Virus record (IMG/VR): IMGVR_UViG_3300044568_006268
Coordinates: 1-64,000 of that record
Reading direction: 5' to 3' (one strand)
DNA from: a virus
DNA: 64,000 nt
Numbering within the stretch: the stretch's first letter is position 1; every line of letters begins with the position of its first letter. Shown in pieces: positions 1-12,200 of this stretch. The notes under the pieces are model-generated. The model searched no databases, was not told where the DNA came from, and saw only the letters and a program-made list of their open reading frames with translations. Position numbers and translations under genes: made by a program.

Positions 1-2976
1 ATAATTGATATTAGAATATTCTGATCTATCTTTTATGATTACTTTAGCTCCTCTAAATAAAGTTTCTGAGAAATTACCATCAGTACCATACTCAAATATT
101 GAATATTTGTAATCTCTAGGAATATCTATTCCATCAATAGTTTCTCGAGTAAAATATGACAAAAAATAATCTTCTTTGATCGATAATAAATTTGCAGTTC
201 CACCGGTTCCACCGGTTAAACCTAAAAAGATTTCACTGCTGCCTAAAGTACCAATCTGTGGGATATTAGGAAAGTACAAATCTTCGTCGAAATAAGAAAA
301 CGAATTTTTCTTTTCGGTAAAACTCATATATGGTGGATATTTCTGTAGGTAATACCATTCATGAGTATAGAATTTAGGATTTCTATTCATCTCATCAAAA
401 GATGGTGAAAAATTACTATACCCGAATGATTGATCGGTATTTAATCGATATCCATTCTCTCTAACGTCGACTGATTCATTATCATATACCCACTTATTAA
501 TAAAAGGAACGACTCTAGAAGACAAAGCAATATCAGACAAAATATTTTCTTTAAGTCTATCATATTCATTCGTAACTAAAATATTCTGATCTAAGAAATC
601 ATCAGATAAACCACTTAGATTAGTAAATCCATTAGCGATAGCGAATGAAGAATTCGGTCCTATTAATGAATCAATATATCCTCTAGAAATATTACCGGTT
701 GGAGCAACTCCAAATCCTATATAACTAAAGGTTGCAGTTGACCCATTAGGTCCTGTCATTCCTAAATACCAATTATATAATGTGTTATATGAGGAATCTG
801 CATTTTTTGCGTAATCAGTACTTAAGAAATCGAAATCAAAATCTCTAATAGGGAAAATCGACAAATAGCCATTACTATTCTTAGATGATTGATATATTGG
901 TATTTGATTAGATGAAGTGAATTCAATATTTTCATTAGTTTCTTGTATACAATAGCTTATGTATTTGTCCCAGTGAAGAAAATCTAAAATTTCACCAAAT
1001 TCGTTATAAACCGGCTCTTCTAAGTATATTGAATAATCACTAATTAAACCAAAACCTTTATTGGTTTTAGTGTAAATTGGATCTGCATCATCATATAATT
1101 CTTGGAAATCCTCAGCATCTATAATAAATCTAGCGTTTGGATTGTCACACCCATTTACAAAATGATATTCGTAGTACTTACCAAAAGTGTCGGTAGATAA
1201 AGATATTGGAGAAGGACGGTACATCTGTTCAATATAATTAACAAAAATATTAGGCTTAGTAAAAGGATATATGTCAGAAGTACTAAAGAAAGAAAATTTA
1301 GATCGATTCCAATTTTCTGAGCTCATACGACTATAAACAATAACCGTATCTCCTCTAGACATAGATTCAAAAGTTACGTGTTCTTTATCATACTCATTTA
1401 TATGATTAATTGCCTTAGATATTGAAGTAGCTATTTGCGAAAAATCGCCGTTGATACTAAACGAATTTCCATTATTTTGACCGGCAATAAGAGAATCATC
1501 GGCAACGATAGTAAAGAAATCTATTACTTGAGATTCAATTGGATTAGTCCAATCAACCTTATTAATTCTAATCTGGTCACCGACAGTAATATCACCAATT
1601 ACGCTAAAAGAAAAATTAGGTCTACCTTTAAATTGAGTAGGTGTTGCATGTATATATTTTAATGGATCTCCAAAACCGCTGAAATTTTTCCAATCGACAG
1701 TTTTATCTTTTATTCTTAGGAATTTTCCATCTGAAATTGAGGTACTACCACTAATAGAATAAGTAGAAGTCCAACCTATCGATGAATTAATTGAATAAAA
1801 ATTGTTCTTTATATCTTTTACGTAAGGAAATCTAGGATTTTGGGTTTCACTCCATGTTATTAATCTACCTTCATATATACCGGTTCCTCCTGCATTTAAC
1901 TTAGGATAAATTTTTATCCCTTTATTGTTAGTTTGTATTTGTGTTTCATCGTTAGCCGAATATCCGATGTTATCGTAGAATGGAGTAGGCAATTGCTCAT
2001 ATTCGAAATTTCTATCATTAAATAATCTACTACCGTCTATTTCGAATTTACCTAATTCGGCTTCAGATACGTACATACCAAAATATCTGCTAAATTTAAA
2101 ATCTTCTTGGTTTAAATCGTCAAATAAAAATTCTAAATTTAAAATATTAGGATGTACTACTCCATGATTTTGAAATCCTAAGGTTAGGAAATCATCGCTT
2201 TCAGTTACAGTCTTATCTACTAAAACATAATCTATATAAATATCCTGAGACATTTTGCAAAACCCTCCGTAATCATATGAAATTCCTTGCCAATACGACA
2301 AATCGTTTTTCTCTATTGACGCATAAATAGAAGATTCTGGAAATAAAGGATCTTGAACATGATTTCTGATATATCTACCAATATTAGTCTTATCTGTTAA
2401 ATCAAAAGTTTTAATTATTTTAGAATTTTTGATATAATTTTTAAAGAAATTAGCTGGATTTTTTACTAAGTCATCTAAATATTTAGAATTATCTAGATTG
2501 ATAGAAAGATTTGCTTGTAACTCAGCATCATAATCGATACTAACAGGTCCTTCTAATTTAAAAATCACAAAATAATCAGGGATATTATCTCTCTCAGCCC
2601 ATAAAGGCGAGAATATAGAAAACTCTTCGCTATATATACGAGAAACTTTAGGTTGCATACCCATACAATATGTAAAATCGTATTGGTCTTTGTATCGATC
2701 TTTAACTTGTAATGACAAGTCCTTTTCGTAGACAGTATATGCAATAGTTTTGGGTAATGGTGTAGATCCTTGATCGTAGAATCTTTTTATGTCATTTGAA
2801 TACGATCCACCAGTTACATTAAATCCTTTATATATCGATTTTGACAATAATGGATCTGCATCAATAGACTCTAAAAACACTTGGTTTTTAGAGTCAGCAA
2901 TGATTTTTATATTTGTAGTTAATTTAGGATTTGTTCTAATTAATCCAAACGAAGTTCTTTTAAGTATTTCTGACAT
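1..2976 (-). CDS. Giant virion structural protein, partial (C-terminus outside window)
   Basis: The reading frame is open on the minus strand from an ATG at 2976 (protein begins MSEILKRTSFGLIRTNPK) to the window edge, at least 992 codons with no stop. I do not recognise the family. It is rich in aromatic, Asn and Ser residues and looks beta-structured (for example WSPLWAERDNIPDYFVIF near residue 110), like the other large tail proteins beside it. It is the last gene of the collinear tail/baseplate block and follows the preceding gene by 60 bases, with an AATAAATAA leader before the start. A baseplate- or fiber-associated role is inferred from position only. Confidence 0.8.
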   Translation of the reverse strand, partial: MSEILKRTSFGLIRTNPKLTTNIKIIADSKNQVFLESIDADPLLSKSIYKGFNVTGGSYSNDIKRFYDQGSTPLPKTIAYTVYEKDLSLQVKDRYKDQYDFTYCMGMQPKVSRIYSEEFSIFSPLWAERDNIPDYFVIFKLEGPVSIDYDAELQANLSINLDNSKYLDDLVKNPANFFKNYIKNSKIIKTFDLTDKTNIGRYIRNHVQDPLFPESSIYASIEKNDLSYWQGISYDYGGFCKMSQDIYIDYVLVDKTVTESDDFLTLGFQNHGVVHPNILNLEFLFDDLNQEDFKFSRYFGMYVSEAELGKFEIDGSRLFNDRNFEYEQLPTPFYDNIGYSANDETQIQTNNKGIKIYPKLNAGGTGIYEGRLITWSETQNPRFPYVKDIKNNFYSINSSIGWTSTYSISGSTSISDGKFLRIKDKTVDWKNFSGFGDPLKYIHATPTQFKGRPNFSFSVIGDITVGDQIRINKVDWTNPIESQVIDFFTIVADDSLIAGQNNGNSFSINGDFSQIATSISKAINHINEYDKEHVTFESMSRGDTVIVYSRMSSENWNRSKFSFFSTSDIYPFTKPNIFVNYIEQMYRPSPISLSTDTFGKYYEYHFVNGCDNPNARFIIDAEDFQELYDDADPIYTKTNKGFGLISDYSIYLEEPVYNEFGEILDFLHWDKYISYCIQETNENIEFTSSNQIPIYQSSKNSNGYLSIFPIRDFDFDFLSTDYAKNADSSYNTLYNWYLGMTGPNGSTATFSYIGFGVAPTGNISRGYIDSLIGPNSSFAIANGFTNLSGLSDDFLDQNILVTNEYDRLKENILSDIALSSRVVPFINKWVYDNESVDVRENGYRLNTDQSFGYSNFSPSFDEMNRNPKFYTHEWYYLQKYPPYMSFTEKKNSFSYFDEDLYFPNIPQIGTLGSSEIFLGLTGGTGGTANLLSIKEDYFLSYFTRETIDGIDIPRDYKYSIFEYGTDGNFSETLFRGAKVIIKDRSEYSNINY

Positions 2977-3036
2977 ATTAAGTTATTTATTCAATCCATT
3001 CTCGTAATACTCATCCTTCATAGGATATTTGTATTA

Positions 3037-6000
3037 TTATTTAGAAGTAGATGAACCGCTTCTAATAGTCTGGTCTCGTGAAGTTGTTGGTGTTACCACC
3101 TTTATTGTTTTCGTAAGGTCATCTAATGCAGTTTCGAAAGTTCTTGAAGGAATATCCTTAGTGATTACTGATTTAGAGTAATATCTAGCAGTAACTTCAA
3201 CATCAAACGAAAATCTTTCTTTATCTAGAGGATTAGGGTATATATCAATTCCAATAGTTTTAGTATATTCTAAATTTGTTCCACTATTAGAAGTTGGATC
3301 TCCTTTTACATTACCTAAACCTAAGTCACCAACTCCAAAATAATCTGTCATTCGATATTGGAAAGTTATTGGTATAGATATCGAATTAGTATTTCCGAAT
3401 TTAATGTCTTTGTAAGATATTGCATCATCTCCATTAACTCTCATATCAATATGAGAATTTGGATTGATGAATAAATAAGCACCAACTGATTTAGGTCCTA
3501 GTAAAAATTGGTCATTGACATCAAAACCAATTTTACAATTAATCAAGCTTGAAGGATCTTTGTAATATGCGTTTTGTGTATTTGAACCGGTAGAACCCTT
3601 AACGATATTACCTAATATAGAATTTCTTACTAATGAAGGTACCGTTGTACTATTTATAGTTAAAGGAGTAACTCCAGTTGCAATCCAATCTGCGATATCA
3701 GGATGTTTTACGTGTACTTGTATATTATTTATTAATGCAGATTGTACAGCTGCAAGAGAATATGATACTACATCACTTAGACCTGTTCCACCTTTCCATA
3801 TAAAATCAGTAGTTGGATTACCGTTGGCTAATCCAGTTAATGTAGATAAATTAGTAGTCCATTCAAGTTGAGTCGATGTAGAAACTAGATTACCGGATAA
3901 ATCTAATATTTGATATGATGAAGCAGCTCCATCAATAGCACTATATAAAGCTCGAGTTCCATCTACTGAAGTATATCTAGAATTAATAAATTGACCCATT
4001 ACTTGAGTAGATTGATATGGAGTATTTCTAATGAATCCATAATTTAAAACATCATTAGCATCTGGATTTGATAAACCTAAAGGAACATAATCATATCTTC
4101 TTAAGCGATTATAATCTACGTCACTATTACTATATGTTAAGTTTGTAGGTTCTAATGTATTACTTGAATTTACAACCGAGAATCTAGATCCATACATTCT
4201 AGAATACAATTCTAGAAATGATGCAGCTTCGTTAGAAATCTTAATAAAGTAATTTTTAGATATAATAACACCCTTTTTAATTGGTAATGATGCAACCTGA
4301 TCTCTATAATTACCGGCAAATAATCTAACGGTTGAATTCTTCTGAACTGAGTATTCTTGTCCAGCATCATCAACAATAATAACTGATATAGCACCTTTAG
4401 CATTTGCAATAAGACCTCTAAGATTTTGAATTTCTAAATCCATAGAGTTTAATTTATCAAATAGCGTTATAATATTGTTTTCTGGTGTTAAAAACCCTGA
4501 AGCAACGTGAATTGCATCGGTAGTAAAGAATTTTCCATTTTGAGTTAAAGTTTGTTGTGAAACTTTATCCAAATTCATATTAGTTAAATCAGATTTTACC
4601 TGAACTCTAATCTGATCCATTTTAGCTTGCTCAAGAATATCTTTAGTATCTGGTATCGATTCAAATTCGGCTGGAAAATCGATTCTAACTATTTCTGACC
4701 ATTCAGATTCAATAGTAGTTACTGGCCAACCGGCTTCAGATATAGATTTTACTCTAAACTCAATACTTTCTCCAGCTTGAATAGGAAAATCAATTTGATT
4801 GATATTTATTGCATCGGCATTTTCTACATCTTCTACTGCCCAATAAGCTTTTCTTGAAGTAGGATTAATGTCACGTTTTCTTACAGGAGATTTATATTCG
4901 TTCCAGGTTGAAAATGTTCCTCTTCTAACTACACCATTGTTATCTACAAATTGTAATTGTTGTGGTTGATTGGCTGATCCATCTTTCTTAACATATCGAT
5001 ATTGCGTAACAAATTGAATAACTTCTTGAGGTTCTGTTCTATCTGATTTTTGTGCAACTGGCATAGGAAAAAATCCTCTAACTCTATATTTAGGAGCAGT
5101 ATCAATCGATTTTACTGTAGATAGTTTTGTTATATCCTCAACGATAGATGCATGTAAAGAAGAGTTAGTACTTCTATCATCAACTAATTTAGATAATTTA
5201 CTATTGTCAGTATCTTGTAATTTTTGTGACGAATATTTAGTTGTTTGTACTTTAGTTTTAACTTCGGTGATAGATTTATCTAATGCAGTTAATTGAGATT
5301 GGATTCTCAATTTATCTGATTGTAAACTTTTAATTTTTATAGCATTACCACTAGAAGTAATATGATCGTTTATAGGAAGTACTTGAAAATTCCCAGTAGA
5401 AACTAAAGGTGGAGTAGGCTGAACTGCAAAAGTAGAAGGAGGAGTTTTATCCTTAACTGTTGAGTATAAGTATGCACCAAAATCTACAACTTCATTTTGA
5501 TAGAATGTAGATAAAGCCATAGAATTACCAGTTGCCGGATCTATGATTCTTAAACTATTTGTATAAAGACCAACACCAGGAGACCAATTAACTGATTGAA
5601 TTCTAGAATCTGGATCGATAGGTTTCACGAAAATTACACAATATTCGTTGAATCCGATAGACACATTAGCAAATACATCAGATTTATCTTCGCCATAAAA
5701 AGTAAGAACATCCTTACCGATAGTTATGTTATCAAAACCTTCAATTAATTTAACCGCAACAGTTCTCGTAGAAGCATCAACTTGTAATATTTCGAATCTA
5801 GTATTCTGTCTTCCGGAATTAATTACAAGAGAATCACCTATTTTTAAAGATTGAGTTCCTAAATATTTAGATTGATTATCATTGTATGTTAATTTATCTA
5901 ATTGTACTCTAAGTACTCTATTTTGAACGCTAGCTCCATTTATAATTGAAGTTAGTGTATCATCGAATACATTTGTTACTGTATATTTACCAGAATATCT

Positions 6001-6621
6001 TAATGTTCTAGGAGGCATATCTACTACATCTTTATCTAAAAAGAAAGTAATTCCATAATCAATCAAGATTTTAGAGAAATCTGCAAATTTGATATTTGAC
6101 TTAGCCGAAAATCTAGAGTTAAATAATTTAAGCTTTGCTGGAGTATCAAGATTCAATATGTATCTTGCAACTTCGATTTTTTCAGTTTCATATTTTACCT
6201 GTCCGGTAAGATTAAATGAAACATATAGCAAAGGATTTAAGAATGATTCAAAAAACCAATTTTCTTTCTTATTGAAAGTTGTAGGTACTGGCATAGTTTG
6301 AATATCTTCAGCTTCTTTTAATAAAGAAGAAACTAAGATTTTTCTAAATGAACCGTCAGATAATTGAACTGATGTAGATGAATCACCTACTGCAGTTAAA
6401 CTTTTGATATTGTTCTCCATTTGAACCATTTGATTCTTAAGAGCTCCGTATGAAGGAATGTATACTTTTTGTATAGTTCCTGTACTATCCATTACATCTA
6501 CTTCGACAGTATCTGAATTAGAAGAAACTACATCAGATAGCTTCGTAATAATTTGATATCCGTTGTTTTGTAACTTTAAAAGATTGTTTAGAAGTGTTGT
6601 TAATGAGTATTTCGTATCCAT
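3037..6621 (-). CDS. Large virion structural protein (baseplate/tail-associated, unknown)
   Basis: A 1194-residue protein with no family I can name. Long beta-rich stretches alternate with a central coiled-coil-like segment (about residues 430-480, rich in Lys, Gln, Ser and Leu). The middle contains fibronectin-like text (EWSEIVRIDFPAEF near residue 625), which suggests Ig/FN3-type domains. It lies 2 bases downstream of the 689-residue structural gene, so the two are probably translated together. Position at the end of the baseplate operon suggests a peripheral baseplate or fiber-attachment protein. Confidence 0.7.
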   Translation of the reverse strand: MDTKYSLTTLLNNLLKLQNNGYQIITKLSDVVSSNSDTVEVDVMDSTGTIQKVYIPSYGALKNQMVQMENNIKSLTAVGDSSTSVQLSDGSFRKILVSSLLKEAEDIQTMPVPTTFNKKENWFFESFLNPLLYVSFNLTGQVKYETEKIEVARYILNLDTPAKLKLFNSRFSAKSNIKFADFSKILIDYGITFFLDKDVVDMPPRTLRYSGKYTVTNVFDDTLTSIINGASVQNRVLRVQLDKLTYNDNQSKYLGTQSLKIGDSLVINSGRQNTRFEILQVDASTRTVAVKLIEGFDNITIGKDVLTFYGEDKSDVFANVSIGFNEYCVIFVKPIDPDSRIQSVNWSPGVGLYTNSLRIIDPATGNSMALSTFYQNEVVDFGAYLYSTVKDKTPPSTFAVQPTPPLVSTGNFQVLPINDHITSSGNAIKIKSLQSDKLRIQSQLTALDKSITEVKTKVQTTKYSSQKLQDTDNSKLSKLVDDRSTNSSLHASIVEDITKLSTVKSIDTAPKYRVRGFFPMPVAQKSDRTEPQEVIQFVTQYRYVKKDGSANQPQQLQFVDNNGVVRRGTFSTWNEYKSPVRKRDINPTSRKAYWAVEDVENADAININQIDFPIQAGESIEFRVKSISEAGWPVTTIESEWSEIVRIDFPAEFESIPDTKDILEQAKMDQIRVQVKSDLTNMNLDKVSQQTLTQNGKFFTTDAIHVASGFLTPENNIITLFDKLNSMDLEIQNLRGLIANAKGAISVIIVDDAGQEYSVQKNSTVRLFAGNYRDQVASLPIKKGVIISKNYFIKISNEAASFLELYSRMYGSRFSVVNSSNTLEPTNLTYSNSDVDYNRLRRYDYVPLGLSNPDANDVLNYGFIRNTPYQSTQVMGQFINSRYTSVDGTRALYSAIDGAASSYQILDLSGNLVSTSTQLEWTTNLSTLTGLANGNPTTDFIWKGGTGLSDVVSYSLAAVQSALINNIQVHVKHPDIADWIATGVTPLTINSTTVPSLVRNSILGNIVKGSTGSNTQNAYYKDPSSLINCKIGFDVNDQFLLGPKSVGAYLFINPNSHIDMRVNGDDAISYKDIKFGNTNSISIPITFQYRMTDYFGVGDLGLGNVKGDPTSNSGTNLEYTKTIGIDIYPNPLDKERFSFDVEVTARYYSKSVITKDIPSRTFETALDDLTKTIKVVTPTTSRDQTIRSGSSTSK

Positions 6622-6623
6622 TT

Positions 6624-8693
6624 TTATCTTATTATGTCTATATTAAATGTGTATCGATTTCCATCAGTACACGTAATTTCTATTATTGGTTTGTTTGTTA
6701 TTTGCATTGATGCATCCATAGAACCTATTATTACTCCGTAAATTCCATTACCTAATCGATTTTTAGCATCGGTTCTAATGTATATAGTCTTACCTGCAAA
6801 ATCGACAGGATCTGCAAAAACTATCTTAAAAGTTTGACCCGTTTTCCAAAATATTGGATAATCTTGGATGTTGATTATTACACTATCTTGAAAAACTTCA
6901 ATTCCATTTACTATATTTGGATGAGATGTATTAAGTTGACGATAATAATTAGAAAACTCTCCTAAAGTTAATACGTTGTTTAAATATGTATCAGTTGGAT
7001 CTATTCCATTTGCATATGTTGTTCGTAAACTTCCTAATGGGTTTATTGTATTTATCGTATTTCTACATTGTGAAAATGTAGAAACTCCTTGAATTCTATT
7101 ACTTAATGTTATTTGATTAGGTACAGTTCTATCTAAAAATACTCCAGCTCCTTGTTTAAGAACGTCTGTATTATATGTTAAATTGACTGACAAATTACCG
7201 GAAAGTAACTTATTGATATTATCTGCATTTACGTTAATCAAATCTAGCAATGTTGTACTAGAAGAAAATGCAAGTTTAGCATTATTAAGACTAGATTCTA
7301 GTGCAGATAATCTTTGAGATAAAGTTGTAAGTTCTTCTTGAGTAAAATAGAAATTTTCTAGATTACGTAATCTATCTTTGATTGTAATGATTTCTAATTC
7401 TGAGTCGATAAACATTGCAGCAGCTTCTTGTAAACGAGTCGATGCATCAATGAATAAATCCATCGAGAAAGTATTGTAATCGTTTATGAGAGTTTCTACT
7501 CCTGCATTTTCTACAGTTGAATCGAATTTAATGTCAATTTTTAAACTATAACTATTACCATTAAGTTTAGTAATCTTATTTGGCTTATATTTATCAAATC
7601 TTTTGATGTAGCTATTACCAACTCCAGAGTTAACATAATCGTCTAAAATTAAAACTCCATATAAGTTAGTAGCCTTTTGACTTGAATTTGAAGCCGAATA
7701 TGAATCATAATAAACCAAAGCTGCGTTAAAAGAAAAATCAGGAGCAGCATCAGTACCGTTAAATTCGTCAATTGTAGATATTGTACCATCGTTAACAATA
7801 GGAGAATAGTTATTAGCGTCAAAATCTAAAATAATACCATCCATACGAGAAAGTAAAACTGGTTTAGATGATCCGGCAGCAGGTAATGCTACGAATCCTG
7901 ACCAATTTGCAGTTGACCCGAAAGTAGAATATGTATTATACGATAAACTTTGATCGTCATCGTAGTATGCTCTTAAATCTAAACCGCTAGGATGAACTGA
8001 TGATATATTTCTACCGGTGATATAAGTTTCACCATTAGTCCAAATTCTATTTGGAGCATAATTGTTATCTTCGTAAGTTTTCCATAAAACCACTGGAGTA
8101 CCTCCATGATTAGTAGGAATATTTATGTAAATTTCAGAATATGCATCACCACCTCTAGAAACGTTATTAACAATATCAATATCACCAATATATCTAACTA
8201 CTTTGTTATAATATTGAGTTGGATCTTCTTCCGTATATCGAAAATTGGTAGTAGATTCGGCAACCGATGCATCACGAAAACGCATTGCATTTAATTGAGT
8301 CATCCACTTCCAAAATATTCTTTCTGCTACGGTATAGGTTTGACTAGGATCGTAAGGTTTAACTATTGTATTAGTACCTTGACGTATTTCCTCTTCAAAA
8401 TTAAGTACATAATTTTGAAAAGACTCGGCTATATTTATGTTATTATCAACTGATAAAGCAGGTACAGAAGAAGTTCCTCCTGTCAATACACCACCAATAC
8501 CTTCCCAAACTACGTAATTTTCGTTGTTGCTTGAAGGAGTAGCTACATCCGGAATATTAAGAAGAGCAAATTTAGAGAAAACAAATCTTGCATCGTCATC
8601 AGTAAAAGTCTTTTGGATATCAGCTACTGCAGACGAAAATGTATAGAATGTCCCTCCAGATATTCTAAGAGGATTAATTAACGGTGTTGCCAT
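6624..8693 (-). CDS. Virion structural protein, baseplate-associated
   Basis: A 689-residue protein starting MATPLINPLRISGGTFYTFSSA. The N-terminal part resembles the start of T4-like baseplate-associated structural proteins, but I cannot name an exact homologue. Residues about 420-500 include a coiled-coil-like segment (ITIKDRLRNLENFYF then LTTLSQRLSALESSLNNA), and the rest is beta-rich. It sits between a small fiber-like gene and the 1194-residue structural gene. The start is preceded by an ATAATAAAACAAAATTTTAA leader and no Shine-Dalgarno sequence. Confidence 0.65.
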   Translation of the reverse strand: MATPLINPLRISGGTFYTFSSAVADIQKTFTDDDARFVFSKFALLNIPDVATPSSNNENYVVWEGIGGVLTGGTSSVPALSVDNNINIAESFQNYVLNFEEEIRQGTNTIVKPYDPSQTYTVAERIFWKWMTQLNAMRFRDASVAESTTNFRYTEEDPTQYYNKVVRYIGDIDIVNNVSRGGDAYSEIYINIPTNHGGTPVVLWKTYEDNNYAPNRIWTNGETYITGRNISSVHPSGLDLRAYYDDDQSLSYNTYSTFGSTANWSGFVALPAAGSSKPVLLSRMDGIILDFDANNYSPIVNDGTISTIDEFNGTDAAPDFSFNAALVYYDSYSASNSSQKATNLYGVLILDDYVNSGVGNSYIKRFDKYKPNKITKLNGNSYSLKIDIKFDSTVENAGVETLINDYNTFSMDLFIDASTRLQEAAAMFIDSELEIITIKDRLRNLENFYFTQEELTTLSQRLSALESSLNNAKLAFSSSTTLLDLINVNADNINKLLSGNLSVNLTYNTDVLKQGAGVFLDRTVPNQITLSNRIQGVSTFSQCRNTINTINPLGSLRTTYANGIDPTDTYLNNVLTLGEFSNYYRQLNTSHPNIVNGIEVFQDSVIINIQDYPIFWKTGQTFKIVFADPVDFAGKTIYIRTDAKNRLGNGIYGVIIGSMDASMQITNKPIIEITCTDGNRYTFNIDIIR

Positions 8694-8709
8694 TTAAAAT
8701 TTTGTTTTA

Positions 8710-9282
8710 TTATAGAGTAGTTGCTCCAGTAGCAGAAATCTTATACCAAGTACCAGTTGCTCCAGCACCAGTAGTAGTTCCTACGCAATAAGCAAGAACA
8801 TTTTGAGTAGTATCATAAACTAATGAACCTAATTCTGGATTTTGAATAGTTCTAATGATTGCAGTAGTTTGTCTAGGTAGAATTGCAGCACTAAGATTAC
8901 CTGTTGCAGTACCACCAGTAGCACCAGCAAAATCTATGAAATATGTAGTAGCACCACCACCTAATTGTTTTAAGCTTCTTTTAATTCTACATCCAGAGTT
9001 TGGTCCAAATTCTAAGAATCCATTAGATCCAACTTTTAGATTACCTTGATAAGCAACGATATCTCCAGTCGTAGATGAAATTTCACCAAGAGTAGTTATG
9101 GATCCAGTGTTGATTTTAGGATTAGATCCAAATGTTGCATTGTCAAAATATCCAGTAGATATGTTAACCATTTGAAGTACGGAATTCAATGCATCGCTTA
9201 AAGTAGAGAAATTATCATTGATTGTAATTCTGGTAGCTGCGATTGAATCAGTACCATTGATTGTTGTTAATTGTATTGCCAT
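8710..9282 (-). CDS. Small tail/fiber-connector-like structural protein
   Basis: A 190-residue protein. Its N-terminus (TTINGTDSIAATRITINDNF) is a pattern I associate with short baseplate or fiber proteins of T4-like phages, followed by a likely helical trimerisation segment (STLSDALNSVLQMVN) and a Gly/Thr/Ala-rich beta C-terminus. It has no enzymatic motif. It lies 3 bases downstream of the 1273-residue baseplate protein, which points to co-assembly with it. The exact role is unknown. Confidence 0.6.
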   Translation of the reverse strand: MAIQLTTINGTDSIAATRITINDNFSTLSDALNSVLQMVNISTGYFDNATFGSNPKINTGSITTLGEISSTTGDIVAYQGNLKVGSNGFLEFGPNSGCRIKRSLKQLGGGATTYFIDFAGATGGTATGNLSAAILPRQTTAIIRTIQNPELGSLVYDTTQNVLAYCVGTTTGAGATGTWYKISATGATTL

Positions 9283-9285
9283 TGT

Positions 9286-12200
9286 TTAGACGATTTTTAT
9301 TAGTTCTTGTTTTTTAATTGTTTTCTTATTACCATTAGAATCCTCAATAGTTAAAGATAATGAATAACTACCTCGTAATGTAAACATATATGAGAAATAT
9401 GGATTATTGTAATATATATCCTCAAACGAAGTATCATCATCCTTTTGTAGCAACCAAGTGAAATTAGTTTTACCTACCATCTTAGATGAATCATATGTAA
9501 AGTTAACTGAAGTTAATATTGGTAATTCTTGTTGATATTTTAAAATTCTAATGTCATTCCATGAAGGATTTTTAATAAGTGATCGACCCATCCAAGTACC
9601 TTTTACTCCGGTTCCATATGTAGTATTAATAGTTTGAGGTTCAGTAAATCTTTTAGCAACTCCTTGAATTTTAACTTCAGAAAACGAGCTAGGTCCTGTA
9701 CCACCGGTCCAACCAGCAGCACCATAAACCATATTATAAACAAAATCACCTATTACCGGTAAAGCCTGAGCAGTTGCACCATTTAATTCTTTAACTAATT
9801 TACTTAAAGAAGTAGCACCAATTACGTACTCGTAAGAGGCAGTAGCACCTTCGTTGTATTGTACCGTAAATGTAGCTCCTGTACTTCCTGAAGGAATTTG
9901 ATATATTTCAAAATGAGTAGGAATATCTCCTAAATATCCAAAATATTGAGTATCATAAGAATTAGTTTCACCTATTAAATTATTGTAACCTATTCTATGT
10001 CTACCATATTTATCAAATCCCACTGATGCAGCTTTAACATATGGAATTAATGCATTTGTTGCATCATATTCTTCGTTATAGTAATATATGAAGTCTTTGA
10101 ATAACTTACTAGTAGGAGCAAATGTATTTAACGCATCTACGATCGATATCATATTATCTTTGTCGTTTCCACCAATTGGAAAGTTTACTTTTACTACTTC
10201 TAATTCATCCGATACTAAATTCCAAAGGGTTCCATCATTAACAAAAGTAGTATCTAAAGAAGCTACATATGCTATATCACCAGTTGTACCAGCTATCGTT
10301 GTACTAGTAGGTCCAGTCCATCCAGTAGGTCCTACTTCATAATATTTATTGTTACTTAAGTTTAATGTCGAGTTAGCCCTAGTCATCCATATCGTACCAC
10401 TAGTTGCACCTATTCCAGTTGTACCAGTTATCTTCCATTCAGTTATTCGTGTTCCTGTATTGTCCCACCATAAATGATATGCATCGTCCCAAGTAGGAAT
10501 ATTTCCTATTAGATTAAATCGATAAGGATAACGATCAACTAAAGGATTGTCTATTGGATTAATCATTGTTTGATAGAATTCAATTGAATCTAAAGAATTA
10601 CCTGTAATTTCTGCCATTTCGATAGCTTCATTAGGTTGTAAAGGTAAATCCCAATTAGATGCATATTCATCCCATGTAAGAAATTGATTAGGTGTTGGAA
10701 TTTGCCACTGACTGCCTGAACCTACTTTGTTAGTAGCTTCTATATTTTGAACTTGACGTCTAATATCATCAAATGTATAATCTAATTCTCTTTTTGTGTA
10801 CCATCCTATGAAATCAGCTTCTTTAGCTTCAACTTCTATTTGTTGCATGTTAGATGTATATGCTTGGTTATTAAATAAATCCCATAGCCTAAGCTCTACA
10901 TCATATTTACCAACATAAGGCAAATTTGTTGCAAATTCATTTATTTCATATATAGTCTTTGGTCCAGTATCTAATCGATAAGCCGGTGTTTCATCTTCAG
11001 ATTTACTAATAATCCATTGCATTTCATGGTAACCCATATATCCTATATTTTCCCATGAATATGTAAATTGATGAGGATAATTATTAGAAGGAAATCCAGT
11101 TACTCCAATCGTTATAGGATTAATAATACTCGTCGAACCAGTCCAACCTATTACTTCAAATGAATTGTTAAATTGAGAATATAGAGTAGAGAATGTCGAG
11201 CCTATTGAATCTACTTGATTAAAATTTGCATCTGCATTATCCCATGTAATATCGAAAGTTTTATTTTTTAATATGACCGGAAATCCAATAGGAATATTAG
11301 CATCATCGGAAAGACCACTAACTGGTAAATTCATATCTTCAAAAAATCCTACATACGCAGTATTGTATAAAGACACAGGTGGACCTGCAGCACCATAAGT
11401 TCCAGTTGCACTTGATATTATTGCCGGAATATTTAATTGACTACTAGGATATGTTGAAGGGAATCCAGTTAAAACGCTACATACGAAACTTATTTCAGGT
11501 GCAGTAGCAGAAGTTGCTCCAGGAACAGGACCTCTAGAAACTATTCGAACCCATCCAGGATTATCTAATTCTGGATACGCATATACATTAGCCTGTATAA
11601 ACTCTATATCTTGTTGATTATTATAAACGCTATATGTTGGATTATTTATGGATTTAGCTAATCTAGCGCAAATTTCCTCTTCAGAGATATCGTTTGTACT
11701 TCTTCGTGGATCGTGAAAATAAAAATCATATCCACCAACATATGAATTAGATCCGACAGTATATACTATCTCAGTAGATATTGCCTGATTTGCATTTGTT
11801 ATAATATTTGAGTTTACATGAAATCTCCAAACTAAATAGTTAGAATAACCAGCAGCACTCACATCAGGACCTATTGGTGCTCCTAAAAATTGAAGAGCAC
11901 GTAGGTCTTGAATATAACCTTTTTCGCTAGGATATACCTCATATTTAGGATGAATTCCCATAGAAATCGAATCAATTCGATTTCGAGATATAACATTGTT
12001 AATTTTATATTGTGCAAAGAATATAGCTTCTCCGGTTATATCTACAATTTGAGTATTTATTGGTAAGAAGTATTGTATTAATTTCTTTTTTAGGGCAAAT
12101 ATTTTAGTAAGAACTTCTTCAGGAGTAAATGTATAAACTTCTTCAACTATAGGAAGACCGTCATCATCATATTCCCCAGATTCTACAGTTATATCATAAA

